Position numbers and translations under genes: made by a program. DNA of 44,632 nt, taken from assembly GCA_016188835.1 (NCBI GenBank), contig JACPHB010000002.1, positions 1-44,632 on the forward strand. The letters run 5' to 3'. Source of the stretch: Parcubacteria group bacterium. GTDB taxonomy: Bacteria; Patescibacteriota; Minisyncoccia; UBA10092. The notes under the pieces were generated by a model that saw only the letters and a list, made by a program, of their open reading frames with translations, searched no databases and had not been told where the DNA came from. This document shows, in pieces, positions 29,742 through 36,088 of this stretch; positions within the stretch are counted from its first letter, which is position 1, and every line of letters begins with the position of its first letter.

Positions 29742-30275
29742 TTATTTTTTAAAAACTAACCCGTAATGATGGCTGCCGGCGTCTATTGCCCTAATTTCAG
29801 AAAATCCTTTTGATAAAATCAATTGTTTTAATTCTGCTTCCGGCAAACGCGATGTTTTTAGGGGACCGACGGCAATATAGGGCTTCCATTCAATCACGGC
29901 CAAGCGGCCGTTCTCTTTTAAAACCCTTTTGGCTTCGTCAATGAGCGATGATTTATCCGGCACCTGGAATAAAATATTTGCAATCATCACCAAGTCACAA
30001 CTGTCTGCCGGCAGAGTTGAACCGTTGGGTTTCTCCAGATTGCCGCGAATAATTTTAATGTTAAAAAGCCCGTCAATTTTAGCTTGTGACCTGATTGATT
30101 CCAAAGCGGTTGATAAAATATCAATAGCAAAAATATGGCCTGACGGGCCGACCCTCTTGGCGAAAGCAATAGTAAAAAATCCATGTCCGGCGCCAAAATC
30201 GGCAACAGTTTCGTTCGGCGCGATATTAAGCTCTTTAGTAATTTTTTCTACATTTAAAAACTCTCTGCCTTCCAT
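29742..30275 (-). CDS. Class I SAM-dependent methyltransferase, 177 aa
   Basis: A small Rossmann-fold methyltransferase. Motif I is VADFGAGHGFFTIAFAKRV (about residues 20-38), motif II IFAIDILSTALESIRSQA, then DLVMIANILFQVPDKSSLIDEAKRVLKENGRLAVIEWKP. It resembles the UbiE/arsenite-type group, but the substrate cannot be told. A TAAAAT box ends 6 nt before the ATG, so the mRNA may be leaderless; the -35 is poor. First gene of the minus-strand group reaching to the pilins. Confidence 0.85.
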   Translation of the reverse strand: MEGREFLNVEKITKELNIAPNETVADFGAGHGFFTIAFAKRVGPSGHIFAIDILSTALESIRSQAKIDGLFNIKIIRGNLEKPNGSTLPADSCDLVMIANILFQVPDKSSLIDEAKRVLKENGRLAVIEWKPYIAVGPLKTSRLPEAELKQLILSKGFSEIRAIDAGSHHYGLVFKK

Positions 30276-30334
30276 AGAGTAATTTTACAACAAAACCGCA
30301 AAATAAACTATCCACAATGACAGTTGACAACTAC

Positions 30335-30380
30335 AATGCATGTTTAGTTCCGATCGGAATTATACATGTATTTCAAAATA
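30335..30380. repeat. Dispersed palindromic repeat, second copy
   Basis: 38 nt matching the centre of the nested palindrome at 9659-9704 with three differences, including TTCCGATCGGAATTATAC. Part of a 248-bp gap (30276-30523) that holds only this repeat, the one at 30408 and a terminator. Confidence 0.8.
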
Positions 30381-30407
30381 ATCAATACTATTTTACTCTT
30401 TGGCTCT

Positions 30408-30443
30408 GAACGCACGAATTGCCTATAGGATTTTAGTGCGTTT
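30408..30443. repeat. Intergenic copy of the tsaD palindromic element
   Basis: GAACGCAC, core TTGCCTATAGGA, GTGCGTTT. The 12-nt core and most of the arms match tsaD 22259-22294. Confidence 0.85.
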
Positions 30444-30477
30444 TAAAAAAAATCATAAGGTAACCATTTGGTGATTG

Positions 30478-30512
30478 GAAATAAAAACCGCTAAAGAAAT
30501 TCTTTGGCGGTT
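30478..30512 (-). terminator. Terminator of the T-box operon
   Basis: 13-bp stem AACCGCTAAAGAA/TTCTTTGGCGGTT (30486-30512, one G-T pair), followed on the minus strand by TTTTATTT. It closes the transcript containing tRNA-His and the gene at 30524. Confidence 0.75.
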
Positions 30513-30523
30513 ATATTTTTTAT

Positions 30524-31324
30524 TTATATCTCGTATTTCAAGTTATCAGAATCTAATCTCCACGGATATGGTTTTAATACTGACATAACTCGTGTCTTAA
30601 AATCAGGAACTGAAGTGGAAAAGAAAACATATCTTTCAGGAAATTCAAGAGGAATTAGAATAAACCGACCTTCAGGCCATGGAGAATCACTACTAAATAG
30701 GAATCTTCCTTCTTCAGCTTCACAGGCTATCTTAAATTGAACTTCTTTTCTTAGCTCATCTTCCGTTTTATCAAAATCTGGATACTTTTTTACTCTTTCA
30801 AGAAGATTCTCAAAATCAATTTCAAATGCTTTTCTTGAAACAAAAGAAAATAAATTATTTAATACTTCTGTATTTGGTTTAGCTCTTTCCCCTAATATCT
30901 CTTTCTCCCAATTGATAAATAATATATTTTCTAATTGGCTGATATTTTTAATCATTTCAATATATTTATCTGATATATCATCGGCTATTCTTCCTCTATC
31001 CAAAAAAGAATTGTTAAAAGTAATCCACCAGTTTACAGCCACTCCATTTTTAAGAAATGCCTGTATAATGTTGGGAATTTCTTTTTGAACAAGTTCTAAT
31101 TCAGTTTTAAGAGGAATAAACTGATTATCCCGTGTCCTATATCTTATTTCTAAATCTTTTGACATACACCATTGAGTTAAAATATCCACGGATTTGCCAT
31201 TAAGAATACTATCGTTAATATAGTTATCTATCCATTCGTTAATCTTTTGGTTATTTGGGCGCAGCGTTTTATTCCTTGTCCTAAGAAATTCCATTATTGC
31301 TACAGTTTGCGGCAGTCTCATCAT
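30524..31324 (-). CDS. Unrecognised protein controlled by a His T-box, 266 aa
   Basis: I do not recognise this family. It is soluble, without signal or membrane segments. The middle has alternating strand/helix character (GVAVNWWITFNNSFLD, DDISDKYIEMIKNISQL, ENILFINWEKEILGE), and the C-terminus is aromatic and proline-rich (SSDSPWPEGRFILIPLEFPERYVFFST). The frame runs upstream through tRNA-His, but AAGGAGG lies 2 nt before ATG 31324 and 5 nt before ATG 31321, fixing the start there. Between tRNA-His and the start lies a 10-bp hairpin (TTTAACCAAC/GTTGGTTAAA). Control by uncharged tRNA-His suggests a role in histidine supply, transport or use of His-tRNA (inference). Confidence 0.65.
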   Translation of the reverse strand: MMRLPQTVAIMEFLRTRNKTLRPNNQKINEWIDNYINDSILNGKSVDILTQWCMSKDLEIRYRTRDNQFIPLKTELELVQKEIPNIIQAFLKNGVAVNWWITFNNSFLDRGRIADDISDKYIEMIKNISQLENILFINWEKEILGERAKPNTEVLNNLFSFVSRKAFEIDFENLLERVKKYPDFDKTEDELRKEVQFKIACEAEEGRFLFSSDSPWPEGRFILIPLEFPERYVFFSTSVPDFKTRVMSVLKPYPWRLDSDNLKYEI

Positions 31325-31457
31325 TTCCTCCTTTTGGCTGAGTTGTGGTAAAAGAACTTCTAATTTTTTTAAAAGAGCAGTTTTAACCAACCCAAACCGA
31401 TATTTGAGTTGGTTAAATCTATTCTTTTTTATTTTTTTACTTTTATAACTCATACAG

Positions 31458-31531
31458 GGTCTCCGACGGGGCTTGAACCCGCAACCAATCCCTTCACAGG
31501 GGACCGCTCTTACAATTGAGCTACGGAGACC
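31458..31531 (-). tRNA. tRNA-His (anticodon GTG) with G-1
   Basis: Acceptor GTCTCCG/CGGAGAC extended by the His-specific G-1:C73 pair, D-stem GCTC/GAGC, anticodon stem GTCCC/GGGAT with loop CTGTGAA, T-arm GCGGG TTCAAGC CCCGT. CCA not encoded. It lies in the transcript started by the T-box leader, about 120 nt after the T-box terminator. Confidence 0.96.
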
Positions 31532-31632
31532 ATAAAGATGGGAGGAAAAGGATATTCTCTCTTCCTCCCACTCCCACGGAAATTGTGAGGACCGGCACCT
31601 CCAAAAGCACGGCAGATTCTGGTAAACCCCAT
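31510..31632 (-). CDS. 40-codon ORF directly after the T-box, overlapping tRNA-His
   Basis: Begins MGFTRICRAFGGAGPHNFRG and ends FMVSVAQL. Its start has one of the best Shine-Dalgarno sequences in the window (AAAGGAGGTTGAGAA before ATG 31632), placed just after the T-box terminator, the normal place for the regulated gene. The stop codon TAA lies inside the D-loop of tRNA-His, so translation and tRNA maturation would compete. An 8-bp hairpin GGGAGGAA/TTCCTCCC lies within the ORF. No recognised domain. It could be a leader peptide or the remnant of a longer gene displaced by the tRNA. Confidence 0.45.
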   Translation of the reverse strand: MGFTRICRAFGGAGPHNFRGSGRKREYPFPPIFMVSVAQL

Positions 31633-31652
31633 TTCTCAACCTCCTTTGGTTG

Positions 31653-31945
31653 AAAAATAAAAAACTCCCGTTCTTTTCCTACTATTTTTCAATAGTAAAA
31701 AAGGAACGAGAGTCATTAAAAAGACACCTCGTGGTCCCATCCTTTTTCTTAGACGCTTTATTCAAGAAATCCAAGCACTTAATTGCCTGTTCACGATAAG
31801 TGATTACCGTCTGGTTTATGCTAATTTTAGCTTTTTCACCAGCCGCTCCGAAGGGGTGTTCAATAGCTTTTTGGGTCTCGGCTTTCACTGTCCCGAGCTC
31901 GCTTTTACCTTAATTATGCTATTCTACTATTCCTTCGTATTAATG
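31653..31945 (-). promoter_or_regulatory. T-box riboswitch, histidine specific
   Basis: Reads 5' to 3' on the minus strand. Stem I base GAAGG (31936-31932) pairs with CCTTC (31854-31850). The specifier loop AATAGTAG opposes GAACACC, placing the codon CAC (31858-31856). The upper stem AATAGC pairs with GCTATT, and the distal region CTCGG..CAGTGAAAG..CCGAG carries the tRNA-elbow motif. The antiterminator contains the T-box bulge TGGGACC (31739-31733), whose variable base G fits a C73 discriminator, found on tRNA-His. The competing terminator is ACTCTCGTTC (31713-31704) with 31673-31664, then a T-rich run. Uncharged tRNA-His should allow read-through into the 40-codon ORF, tRNA-His and the gene at 30524. 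Confidence 0.92.
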
Positions 31946-31980
31946 CGTTTGAATATATATTAACTTGTTAAGGTATAACC

Positions 31981-32008
31981 ATAGTAGCAAACCCACTAAA
32001 TCTGTCAA
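31981..32008 (-). promoter_or_regulatory. Promoter of the T-box operon
   Basis: TTGACA (32008-32003), 16-bp spacer and TACTAT (31986-31981). The start near 31974 lies about 38 nt before Stem I. The -35 box overlaps the last codons of hicA. Confidence 0.55.
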
Positions 32009-32202
32009 GTTTCAGAATCTTTTAAAATGTTCTTTATTATTTTTGGATGTAGAATTCTATTACCATGGAAAGGGACAGTAATTCTTATACCTTTATGATT
32101 TTTATAAATTTTATGGCTTCCGCTTTGGCGAGAAAAAACAAAACCGGCTTTTTCAATTATCGCGATAATCTCTTTAGCGGTCAGTTTAGGAGATCCGGCC
32201 AT
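32005..32202 (-). CDS. hicA: HicA-type mRNA interferase toxin
   Basis: 65 residues, dsRBD-like HicA (YcfA) fold. Seen: KLTAKEIIAIIEKAGFVFSRQSGSHKIYKN, in which GSH contains the catalytic His, and ITVPFHGNRILHPKIIKNILKD. HicA cleaves mRNA under stress or after loss of its antitoxin. Order antitoxin-first (hicB upstream, 3-bp gap) is the less common arrangement. The start MAGSPKL has no Shine-Dalgarno and is probably coupled to hicB. Confidence 0.9.
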   Translation of the reverse strand: MAGSPKLTAKEIIAIIEKAGFVFSRQSGSHKIYKNHKGIRITVPFHGNRILHPKIIKNILKDSET

Positions 32203-32205
32203 AAA

Positions 32206-32430
32206 CTAAACCGCTACTTCTACGGTTGATAAGATTAACGATTTTATTTTTGGCAATGATTCCCGATTAGCAATTCTGTCCTCAATGTGAAGTTTGATGG
32301 CGTCTTTAATATTTTTCAATGCTTCTTCATAAGTGCCCCCTTGACTATAGCAACCTTGCAATTCGGGACAAAAAACAAAATAGCCATCGTTATCTTGCTC
32401 AACTACAATTGATAAATGATAATTATTCAT
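32206..32430 (-). CDS. hicB: HicB-type antitoxin
   Basis: 74 residues from ATG 32430 (MNNYHLSIVVEQDN). The partial RNase H-like HicB fold is recognisable: VVEQDNDGYFVFCPELQGCYSQGGTYEEALKNIKDAIKLHIED. No C-terminal ribbon-helix-helix or HTH domain remains; the chain ends in IKSLILSTVEVAV. It may thus neutralise HicA without binding DNA. The promoter at 32440-32468 leaves a leader of about 2 nt. Confidence 0.9.
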   Translation of the reverse strand: MNNYHLSIVVEQDNDGYFVFCPELQGCYSQGGTYEEALKNIKDAIKLHIEDRIANRESLPKIKSLILSTVEVAV

Positions 32431-32439
32431 AATGAGAAC

Positions 32440-32468
32440 ATTATACAATAAATAATACCTAAAAGCAA
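32440..32468 (-). promoter_or_regulatory. hicBA promoter, near-leaderless
   Basis: Minus strand TTGCTT (32468-32463), 17-bp spacer and TATAAT (32445-32440), then 9 nt to ATG 32430. It lies directly behind the clpP stop. Confidence 0.55.
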
Positions 32469-32477
32469 TTTAAAAAA

Positions 32478-33059
32478 TTATTTCGCCGTTTTGATTACTT
32501 TATCAATTACGCCATAGGATTTGGCTTCTTCCGGCGTCATGTAAAAATCCCTGTCGGTGTCTTTTTCTATTTTTTTAAGAGATTGGCCCGTATGTTTGGC
32601 AATAATCTGGTTAATTCGATTTTTTATCCTGATGATATGGCGCGCCGCGATTTCCACTTCAACCGCCTGACCTTCAGCGCCACCCATTACCTTATGAAGC
32701 AAAATTTCGGCATTGGGAAGAGAATATCTTTTGCCACGCTTGCCGCCAGCGAGAATTAGGGCAGCGCCGGAGGCAGCCATGCCGACGCAAATTGTTGAAA
32801 CGTCATTCTTAACAAATTGCATGGTGTCGTAAATCGCCAGAGCCGAGGTTACGATGCCACCCGGAGAATTTATATAAAGATAAATGTCTTTTTTTGGATC
32901 TTCATTTTCAAGATAAATTAACTGCGCGATAACCGTATTGGCCACGGCGTCGTTAATGGGACCGGTAACGAAAACAATCCGCTCTTTTAAAAGCCGCGAA
33001 TAAATATCATAAGCTCTTTCGCCCATGGAAGTTTTTTCAACTACTATTGGAATTAACAT
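32478..33059 (-). CDS. clpP: ATP-dependent Clp protease proteolytic subunit
   Basis: Serine protease of the ClpP tetradecamer, 193 residues, normal length. Seen: N-terminal [54 protein letters not shown], the catalytic Ser in [16 protein letters not shown], the catalytic His in [19 protein letters not shown], and [21 protein letters not shown] near the end. The usual MIHQP around the His is LLHKV here, a mild deviation. It works with a Clp ATPase not in this window. It is divergent from the fic gene, and the two starts are 39 bp apart. Confidence 0.96.
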   Translation of the reverse strand: MLIPIVVEKTSMGERAYDIYSRLLKERIVFVTGPINDAVANTVIAQLIYLENEDPKKDIYLYINSPGGIVTSALAIYDTMQFVKNDVSTICVGMAASGAALILAGGKRGKRYSLPNAEILLHKVMGGAEGQAVEVEIAARHIIRIKNRINQIIAKHTGQSLKKIEKDTDRDFYMTPEEAKSYGVIDKVIKTAK

Positions 33060-33063
33060 GATA

Positions 33064-33092
33064 TTTTCATCTTAGCAGAAATGGGGTAAAAT
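33064..33092 (+). promoter_or_regulatory. Promoter of the fic gene
   Basis: TTTTCA (33064-33069), 17-bp spacer and TAAAAT (33087-33092), then 6 nt to ATG 33099. It lies in the 39-bp gap between the divergent fic and clpP starts, so the two promoters must overlap. On the minus strand a TAAGAT lies 9 nt before the clpP ATG. Confidence 0.45.
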
Positions 33093-33098
33093 TGACAG

Positions 33099-33632
33099 AT
33101 GAAACAAAATGAAATCTTAGATTTGCTGTCCGAATATTCAAAGGCCTTTTCGCTTCTTGAGAAATACGATGCCGGAACATTGACAGAACCGAGGGGCATA
33201 CCGGCCATGCCTACCGGCAGGCAGGCAAAATTTGTTTTAAAATACGAAGATTGCGTTGAAATTATTAAAGATGTCAAAGCGGGGCTTGCCGCAGGCAGTT
33301 TATTCGGTTCGGAAAGAAGCAAAATGTTTGAAGGAGTTGTAAAAAATATTTACCAAACATTTGACGGCGAAGAGCTTTACGACACTACCGCTAAAAAAGC
33401 AGCTCATCTTTTATATCTGGTGATAAAAGATCATCCATTTTCTGACGGTAACAAACGCATTGGCGCGTTTTTGTTTGTTTATTTTCTTAGCAAAAACAAC
33501 TTTCTTTATAATAATGGCAAAAAGAATAAAATAGATAACAATACTCTAGTCGCGCTAGCCCTTCTCATCGCCGAGAGTAATCCGAAAGAAAAAGACGCGA
33601 TGGTAAAAATAATAACAAATCTTCTAAACTAG
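33099..33632 (+). CDS. Fic/DOC-domain protein
   Basis: 177 residues with the Fic core VIKDHPFSDGNKRIGAFLFVYFL (about residues 108-130): the catalytic His and phosphate-binding GNKR are intact. The lysine in GNKR is as in Doc-type kinases and RhuM-like proteins rather than the GNGR of AMP-transferring Fic proteins. Upstream helices (KMFEGVVKNIYQTFDGEELYDTTAKKAAHLLYLVI) also resemble the C-terminal half of RhuM family proteins. No separate antitoxin and no inhibitory (S/T)xxxE(G/N) helix is obvious. A palindromic insert near residues 32-43 gives RGIPAMPTGRQA. A stand-alone NMP-transferring or kinase toxin is possible. Confidence 0.8.
   Translation: MKQNEILDLLSEYSKAFSLLEKYDAGTLTEPRGIPAMPTGRQAKFVLKYEDCVEIIKDVKAGLAAGSLFGSERSKMFEGVVKNIYQTFDGEELYDTTAKKAAHLLYLVIKDHPFSDGNKRIGAFLFVYFLSKNNFLYNNGKKNKIDNNTLVALALLIAESNPKEKDAMVKIITNLLN
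33193..33228. repeat. In-frame repeat in the fic gene
   Basis: Imperfect palindrome around TGCCTACCGGCAGGCA (33208-33223), translated as GIPAMPTGRQA. The peptide is familiar to me as recurring in CPR proteins; this is recollection, not a search. Confidence 0.6.
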
Positions 33633-33641
33633 AAAAGCGAA

Positions 33642-35213
33642 TCATTCAAAATCTTTTGGTTTTAATTCTTCGTCTATTTCTTTTTTTGCCAAAGGTTCCT
33701 GCTCAGATTCATCTGAGCGAGACTCACCCAATTCTTCTTTAGCTACTTCTGTCGCTTCTGTAACAATGCCCCCCTCTTTCGATTTTTCTTCCACTATTTC
33801 TTCTTTTGATTCCGGTTCTGCTTCGGCAATAATTTCAGGTTCAGATTTTTTATTTAGTAATTTTTGCGCTGATTTGAAAATTTTTTCCGCGGTTTTTTCG
33901 CCGATACCTTCAACCTCGATTAATTTATCAACCGAAGAATTTAAAATGTCTTCCGGTGTGTTAAATCCGGCATCGCGAAGCGCTTGTGCAGTTTTCTCTC
34001 CGATGCCCTCCAAGTCCTCCAATTTTGATTCCTCCTTAACTCCTTCGGCCGTTAAAACGGTGCCGATAACGTCTATTTTCCAGCCGGTTAACTTTGCCGC
34101 CAACCTGACATTTTGGCCGTTTTTGCCGATAGCTAAAGACAGCTGATTTTCGGGAACATAAACCTTGGCAATACGCCGAGGCAAAATTTTAACTCCGGTA
34201 ACTTTGGCGGGCGACATGGCGTTTGAAACAAAGGCCTCCGGGTCTTCCGACCATTCAATAATATCAATTTTTTCTCCGCCGATTTCCGAAATAACCGCCA
34301 TCACTCTCGTCCCCTTTTGGCCGACACAGGAACCGACCGGATCAATGCCTTCTTCGTTTGAGGAAACGGCAATCTTTGTGCGGCTGCCGGCTTCGCGGGC
34401 GATTGATTTAATCTCAACCGTTCCGGCTCCAATTTCCGGAACTTCAAGCTCAAAAAGTCGCGAAATCATCTTAGGATGAGACCGCGACAGCACAATGCTC
34501 GGTCCTTTAGAATCAGTATTAACCGCCAAAATGTAAAATTTCATTCTGGCGCCGGAATAATACCGCTCGGAATATACTTGTTCTTCTTTCGGAAAAATGG
34601 CAATGGTTTTCCCTAAATCAACAAAGATATTATTTGGTTCAATCCGCTGGATTATGCCGCTTACAAGTTCGCTTTCTTTGTCTTTATATTCATTCCAAAC
34701 GGCTTCGCGCTCGGCTTCGCGAATTCTTTGAATAATAACCTGTTTGGCGGTTTGAGCGGCGATGCGGCCGAAATCTTCCCGGGTCTCCAGCGCAAATTCA
34801 AGTTCGCCGCCGATCGCGATGTCTTTATTTATTTTTTTTGCTTCATCAAGCATAATGTGACGCTCTTCGTTAAATCGGATTTTCTTTTCACCTTCCTCCG
34901 TTTCCGGTTCCCGCCCAGCTTCACTGGACGAGGCTCGCCCTTCCAAAGGAAGGGCTGCAACTTCCGCTTCCTCCTCTTCTTCTTCTTCTTCCGACTTTAA
35001 CATTGACTCGTCAACAACAATTTTAATTTGAAAAAACTTAACTTCCCCGGTTTTGGGGTTGAATTGGGCCCTGATAATCTGGCCTTTTTCTCCGTATTCT
35101 TTTTTGTAAGCTGCGGCCAAAGCCATTTCAATGGTCTCAAGGACTTTCTCCTGCGAAATGCCTTTTTCCTCTGAAATTTGACTCAATGCCGAAGCAAATT
35201 GTTTTAAATCCAT
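33642..35213 (-). CDS. nusA: Transcription termination/antitermination protein NusA
   Basis: 523 residues. N-terminal RNA-polymerase-binding domain (KGISQEKVLETIEMALAAAYKKEYG, FGRIAAQTAKQVIIQRIREAER), S1 domain (VSGIIQRIEPNNIFVDLGKTIAIFPKEEQ), KH domains (DPVGSCVGQKGTRVMAVISEIGGEKIDIIEWS and YVPENQLSLAIGKNGQNVRLAAKLTGWKID), then two helix-hairpin-helix units (LEDLEGIGEKTAQALRDAGF and KLIEVEGIGEKTAEKIFKSA) and a very acidic tail. A palindromic element adds about 20 residues (ALPLEGRASSSEAGREP) to an acidic loop of the N-terminal domain. The leader carries an attenuator-like hairpin. Confidence 0.96.
   Translation of the reverse strand: MDLKQFASALSQISEEKGISQEKVLETIEMALAAAYKKEYGEKGQIIRAQFNPKTGEVKFFQIKIVVDESMLKSEEEEEEEEAEVAALPLEGRASSSEAGREPETEEGEKKIRFNEERHIMLDEAKKINKDIAIGGELEFALETREDFGRIAAQTAKQVIIQRIREAEREAVWNEYKDKESELVSGIIQRIEPNNIFVDLGKTIAIFPKEEQVYSERYYSGARMKFYILAVNTDSKGPSIVLSRSHPKMISRLFELEVPEIGAGTVEIKSIAREAGSRTKIAVSSNEEGIDPVGSCVGQKGTRVMAVISEIGGEKIDIIEWSEDPEAFVSNAMSPAKVTGVKILPRRIAKVYVPENQLSLAIGKNGQNVRLAAKLTGWKIDVIGTVLTAEGVKEESKLEDLEGIGEKTAQALRDAGFNTPEDILNSSVDKLIEVEGIGEKTAEKIFKSAQKLLNKKSEPEIIAEAEPESKEEIVEEKSKEGGIVTEATEVAKEELGESRSDESEQEPLAKKEIDEELKPKDFE
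34937..34955. repeat. In-frame palindromic element in nusA
   Basis: GCCCTTCC, AAA, GGAAGGGC: perfect 8-bp arms inside a longer GC-rich insert (about 34898-34965) within otherwise Glu/Lys-rich coding sequence. Confidence 0.75.
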
Positions 35214-35227
35214 ATTGTTTTAATTTT

Positions 35228-35251
35228 ATAAAAGTCCGCACTCCGGCGGAC
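35228..35251 (-). promoter_or_regulatory. Attenuator-like hairpin in the nusA leader
   Basis: On the minus strand GTCCGC, CGGAGT, GCGGAC followed by TTTTAT, between the promoter and the nusA ATG. NusA itself modulates such hairpins, so autoregulation is possible. It may also be one of the GC-rich repeats. Confidence 0.4.
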
Positions 35252-35280
35252 CAAAAAACCATCGCTGAACTTACTATGCC

Positions 35281-35309
35281 AGTATAATCTTATATGGCAG
35301 TTCTGTCAA
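35281..35309 (-). promoter_or_regulatory. nusA promoter
   Basis: TTGACA (35309-35304), 17-bp spacer and TATACT (35286-35281). Start near 35274, leader of about 60 nt. Confidence 0.7.
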
Positions 35310-35311
35310 GA

Positions 35312-35343
35312 CGTCAAAAAGAAAAACCCCATTTATCGGGGTT
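35312..35343 (-). terminator. Terminator of the JAMM gene
   Basis: AACCCC/GGGGTT stem around GATAAAT, followed on the minus strand by TTTTTCTTTTT. It overlaps the stop codon at 35342. Confidence 0.8.
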
Positions 35344-35920
35344 ATTGTCTTAAGTGCATTCTATTAAGAGTTTTAATCGCTTCCGGCGCCACTATTTGTA
35401 GCCTTTCCGGCTCCGGATTTTTGTCTTCTTTCTGGTAAACCAACCTATAAACATGAACCTCTATATTGAATTGATCATAAGATCCTCTAATGCTACCATC
35501 CGGCATTGATTCCCAGACGGCCCTGCCGCGCCTGCGAGAAGAAATACCTATAATGAATTCTAAATCATAACCATTTTTAATCATCCCTGCCTTATCATGA
35601 TCGCTTAAACCCGGCGAACATATCATGCCGCCAAACTCCGGATGAGAATGGAAATCTCCCAAATACTTGAGGCGCAACTGACTGATTAATTCCTTAAATC
35701 TGTGGAATCTTTTTTCGGTCCGCCGCGTCCAAGTAGCTTCAGCATATCGCTTCTCATTCCGGTTCGCGAACGGCACAAATTCCGTCACTAGAAAATAATT
35801 CCGCCTCTTGTCGGGACGATAACCCAAAACAAAACCAAAGCTTTCTCTTTTGAAAATGTCAACTACGGAAAATATAAGTGAAATAAATGCCTCTTTTCTT
35901 ATGTGGACAGTCGGCGGCAT
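35342..35920 (-). CDS. JAB1/MPN (JAMM) metalloprotease-like protein, 192 aa
   Basis: Prokaryotic JAB/JAMM domain. Seen: HIRKEAFISLIFSVVDIFKRESFGFVLGY at the start, and the zinc motif GDFHSHPEFGGMICSPGLSDHDKAGM (HxHP, then S..D), complete and correctly spaced for a JAMM isopeptidase. The upstream glutamate could be that of FKRESFGFVLG. Relatives cleave ubiquitin-like tails or cysteine-carrier proteins; no ubiquitin-like gene is nearby, so the substrate is open. The frame starts at 35944, but AGAGGTGAT lies 5 nt before ATG 35920, which is taken. Monocistronic between nusA and the exporter region. Confidence 0.85.
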   Translation of the reverse strand: MPPTVHIRKEAFISLIFSVVDIFKRESFGFVLGYRPDKRRNYFLVTEFVPFANRNEKRYAEATWTRRTEKRFHRFKELISQLRLKYLGDFHSHPEFGGMICSPGLSDHDKAGMIKNGYDLEFIIGISSRRRGRAVWESMPDGSIRGSYDQFNIEVHVYRLVYQKEDKNPEPERLQIVAPEAIKTLNRMHLRQ

Positions 35921-36088
35921 TTTTATCACCTCTTTTCCCGCCATTTGTTAAAAAACCATTTTCATTGTGCGTTAAATTTTCTAATATTTTTCAATATTTG
36001 TCAAATGAATATATAATGCAATAAACAACTATTTTAACTTGCCAAAGAATATATTATAATAAATATGAACTAATATTAAACTAACCTT

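Noticed and set aside
30524..31324. Possible cyclodipeptide synthase using His-tRNA, since one is known from a Parcubacterium
   Set aside because: The family's N-terminal GxSxxN-type serine motif and the C-terminal Tyr/Glu motifs are not visible; size and context alone are not enough.
30524..31639. Longer reading frame through tRNA-His as the gene start
   Set aside because: Codons upstream of 31324 run through tRNA-His, and the strong ribosome site lies at 31324.
31682..31888. 68-codon ORF on the minus strand
   Set aside because: It lies entirely inside the T-box leader and spans the specifier and antiterminator regions; it has no ribosome site, and the RNA structure explains the sequence.
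34165..34479. Plus-strand ORFs opposite nusA
   Set aside because: Shadow frames of a highly conserved gene.
36039..36060. Promoter TTGCCA plus TATAAT before the HlyD-like gene
   Set aside because: The spacer is only 10 bp; no convincing alternative -35 was found.
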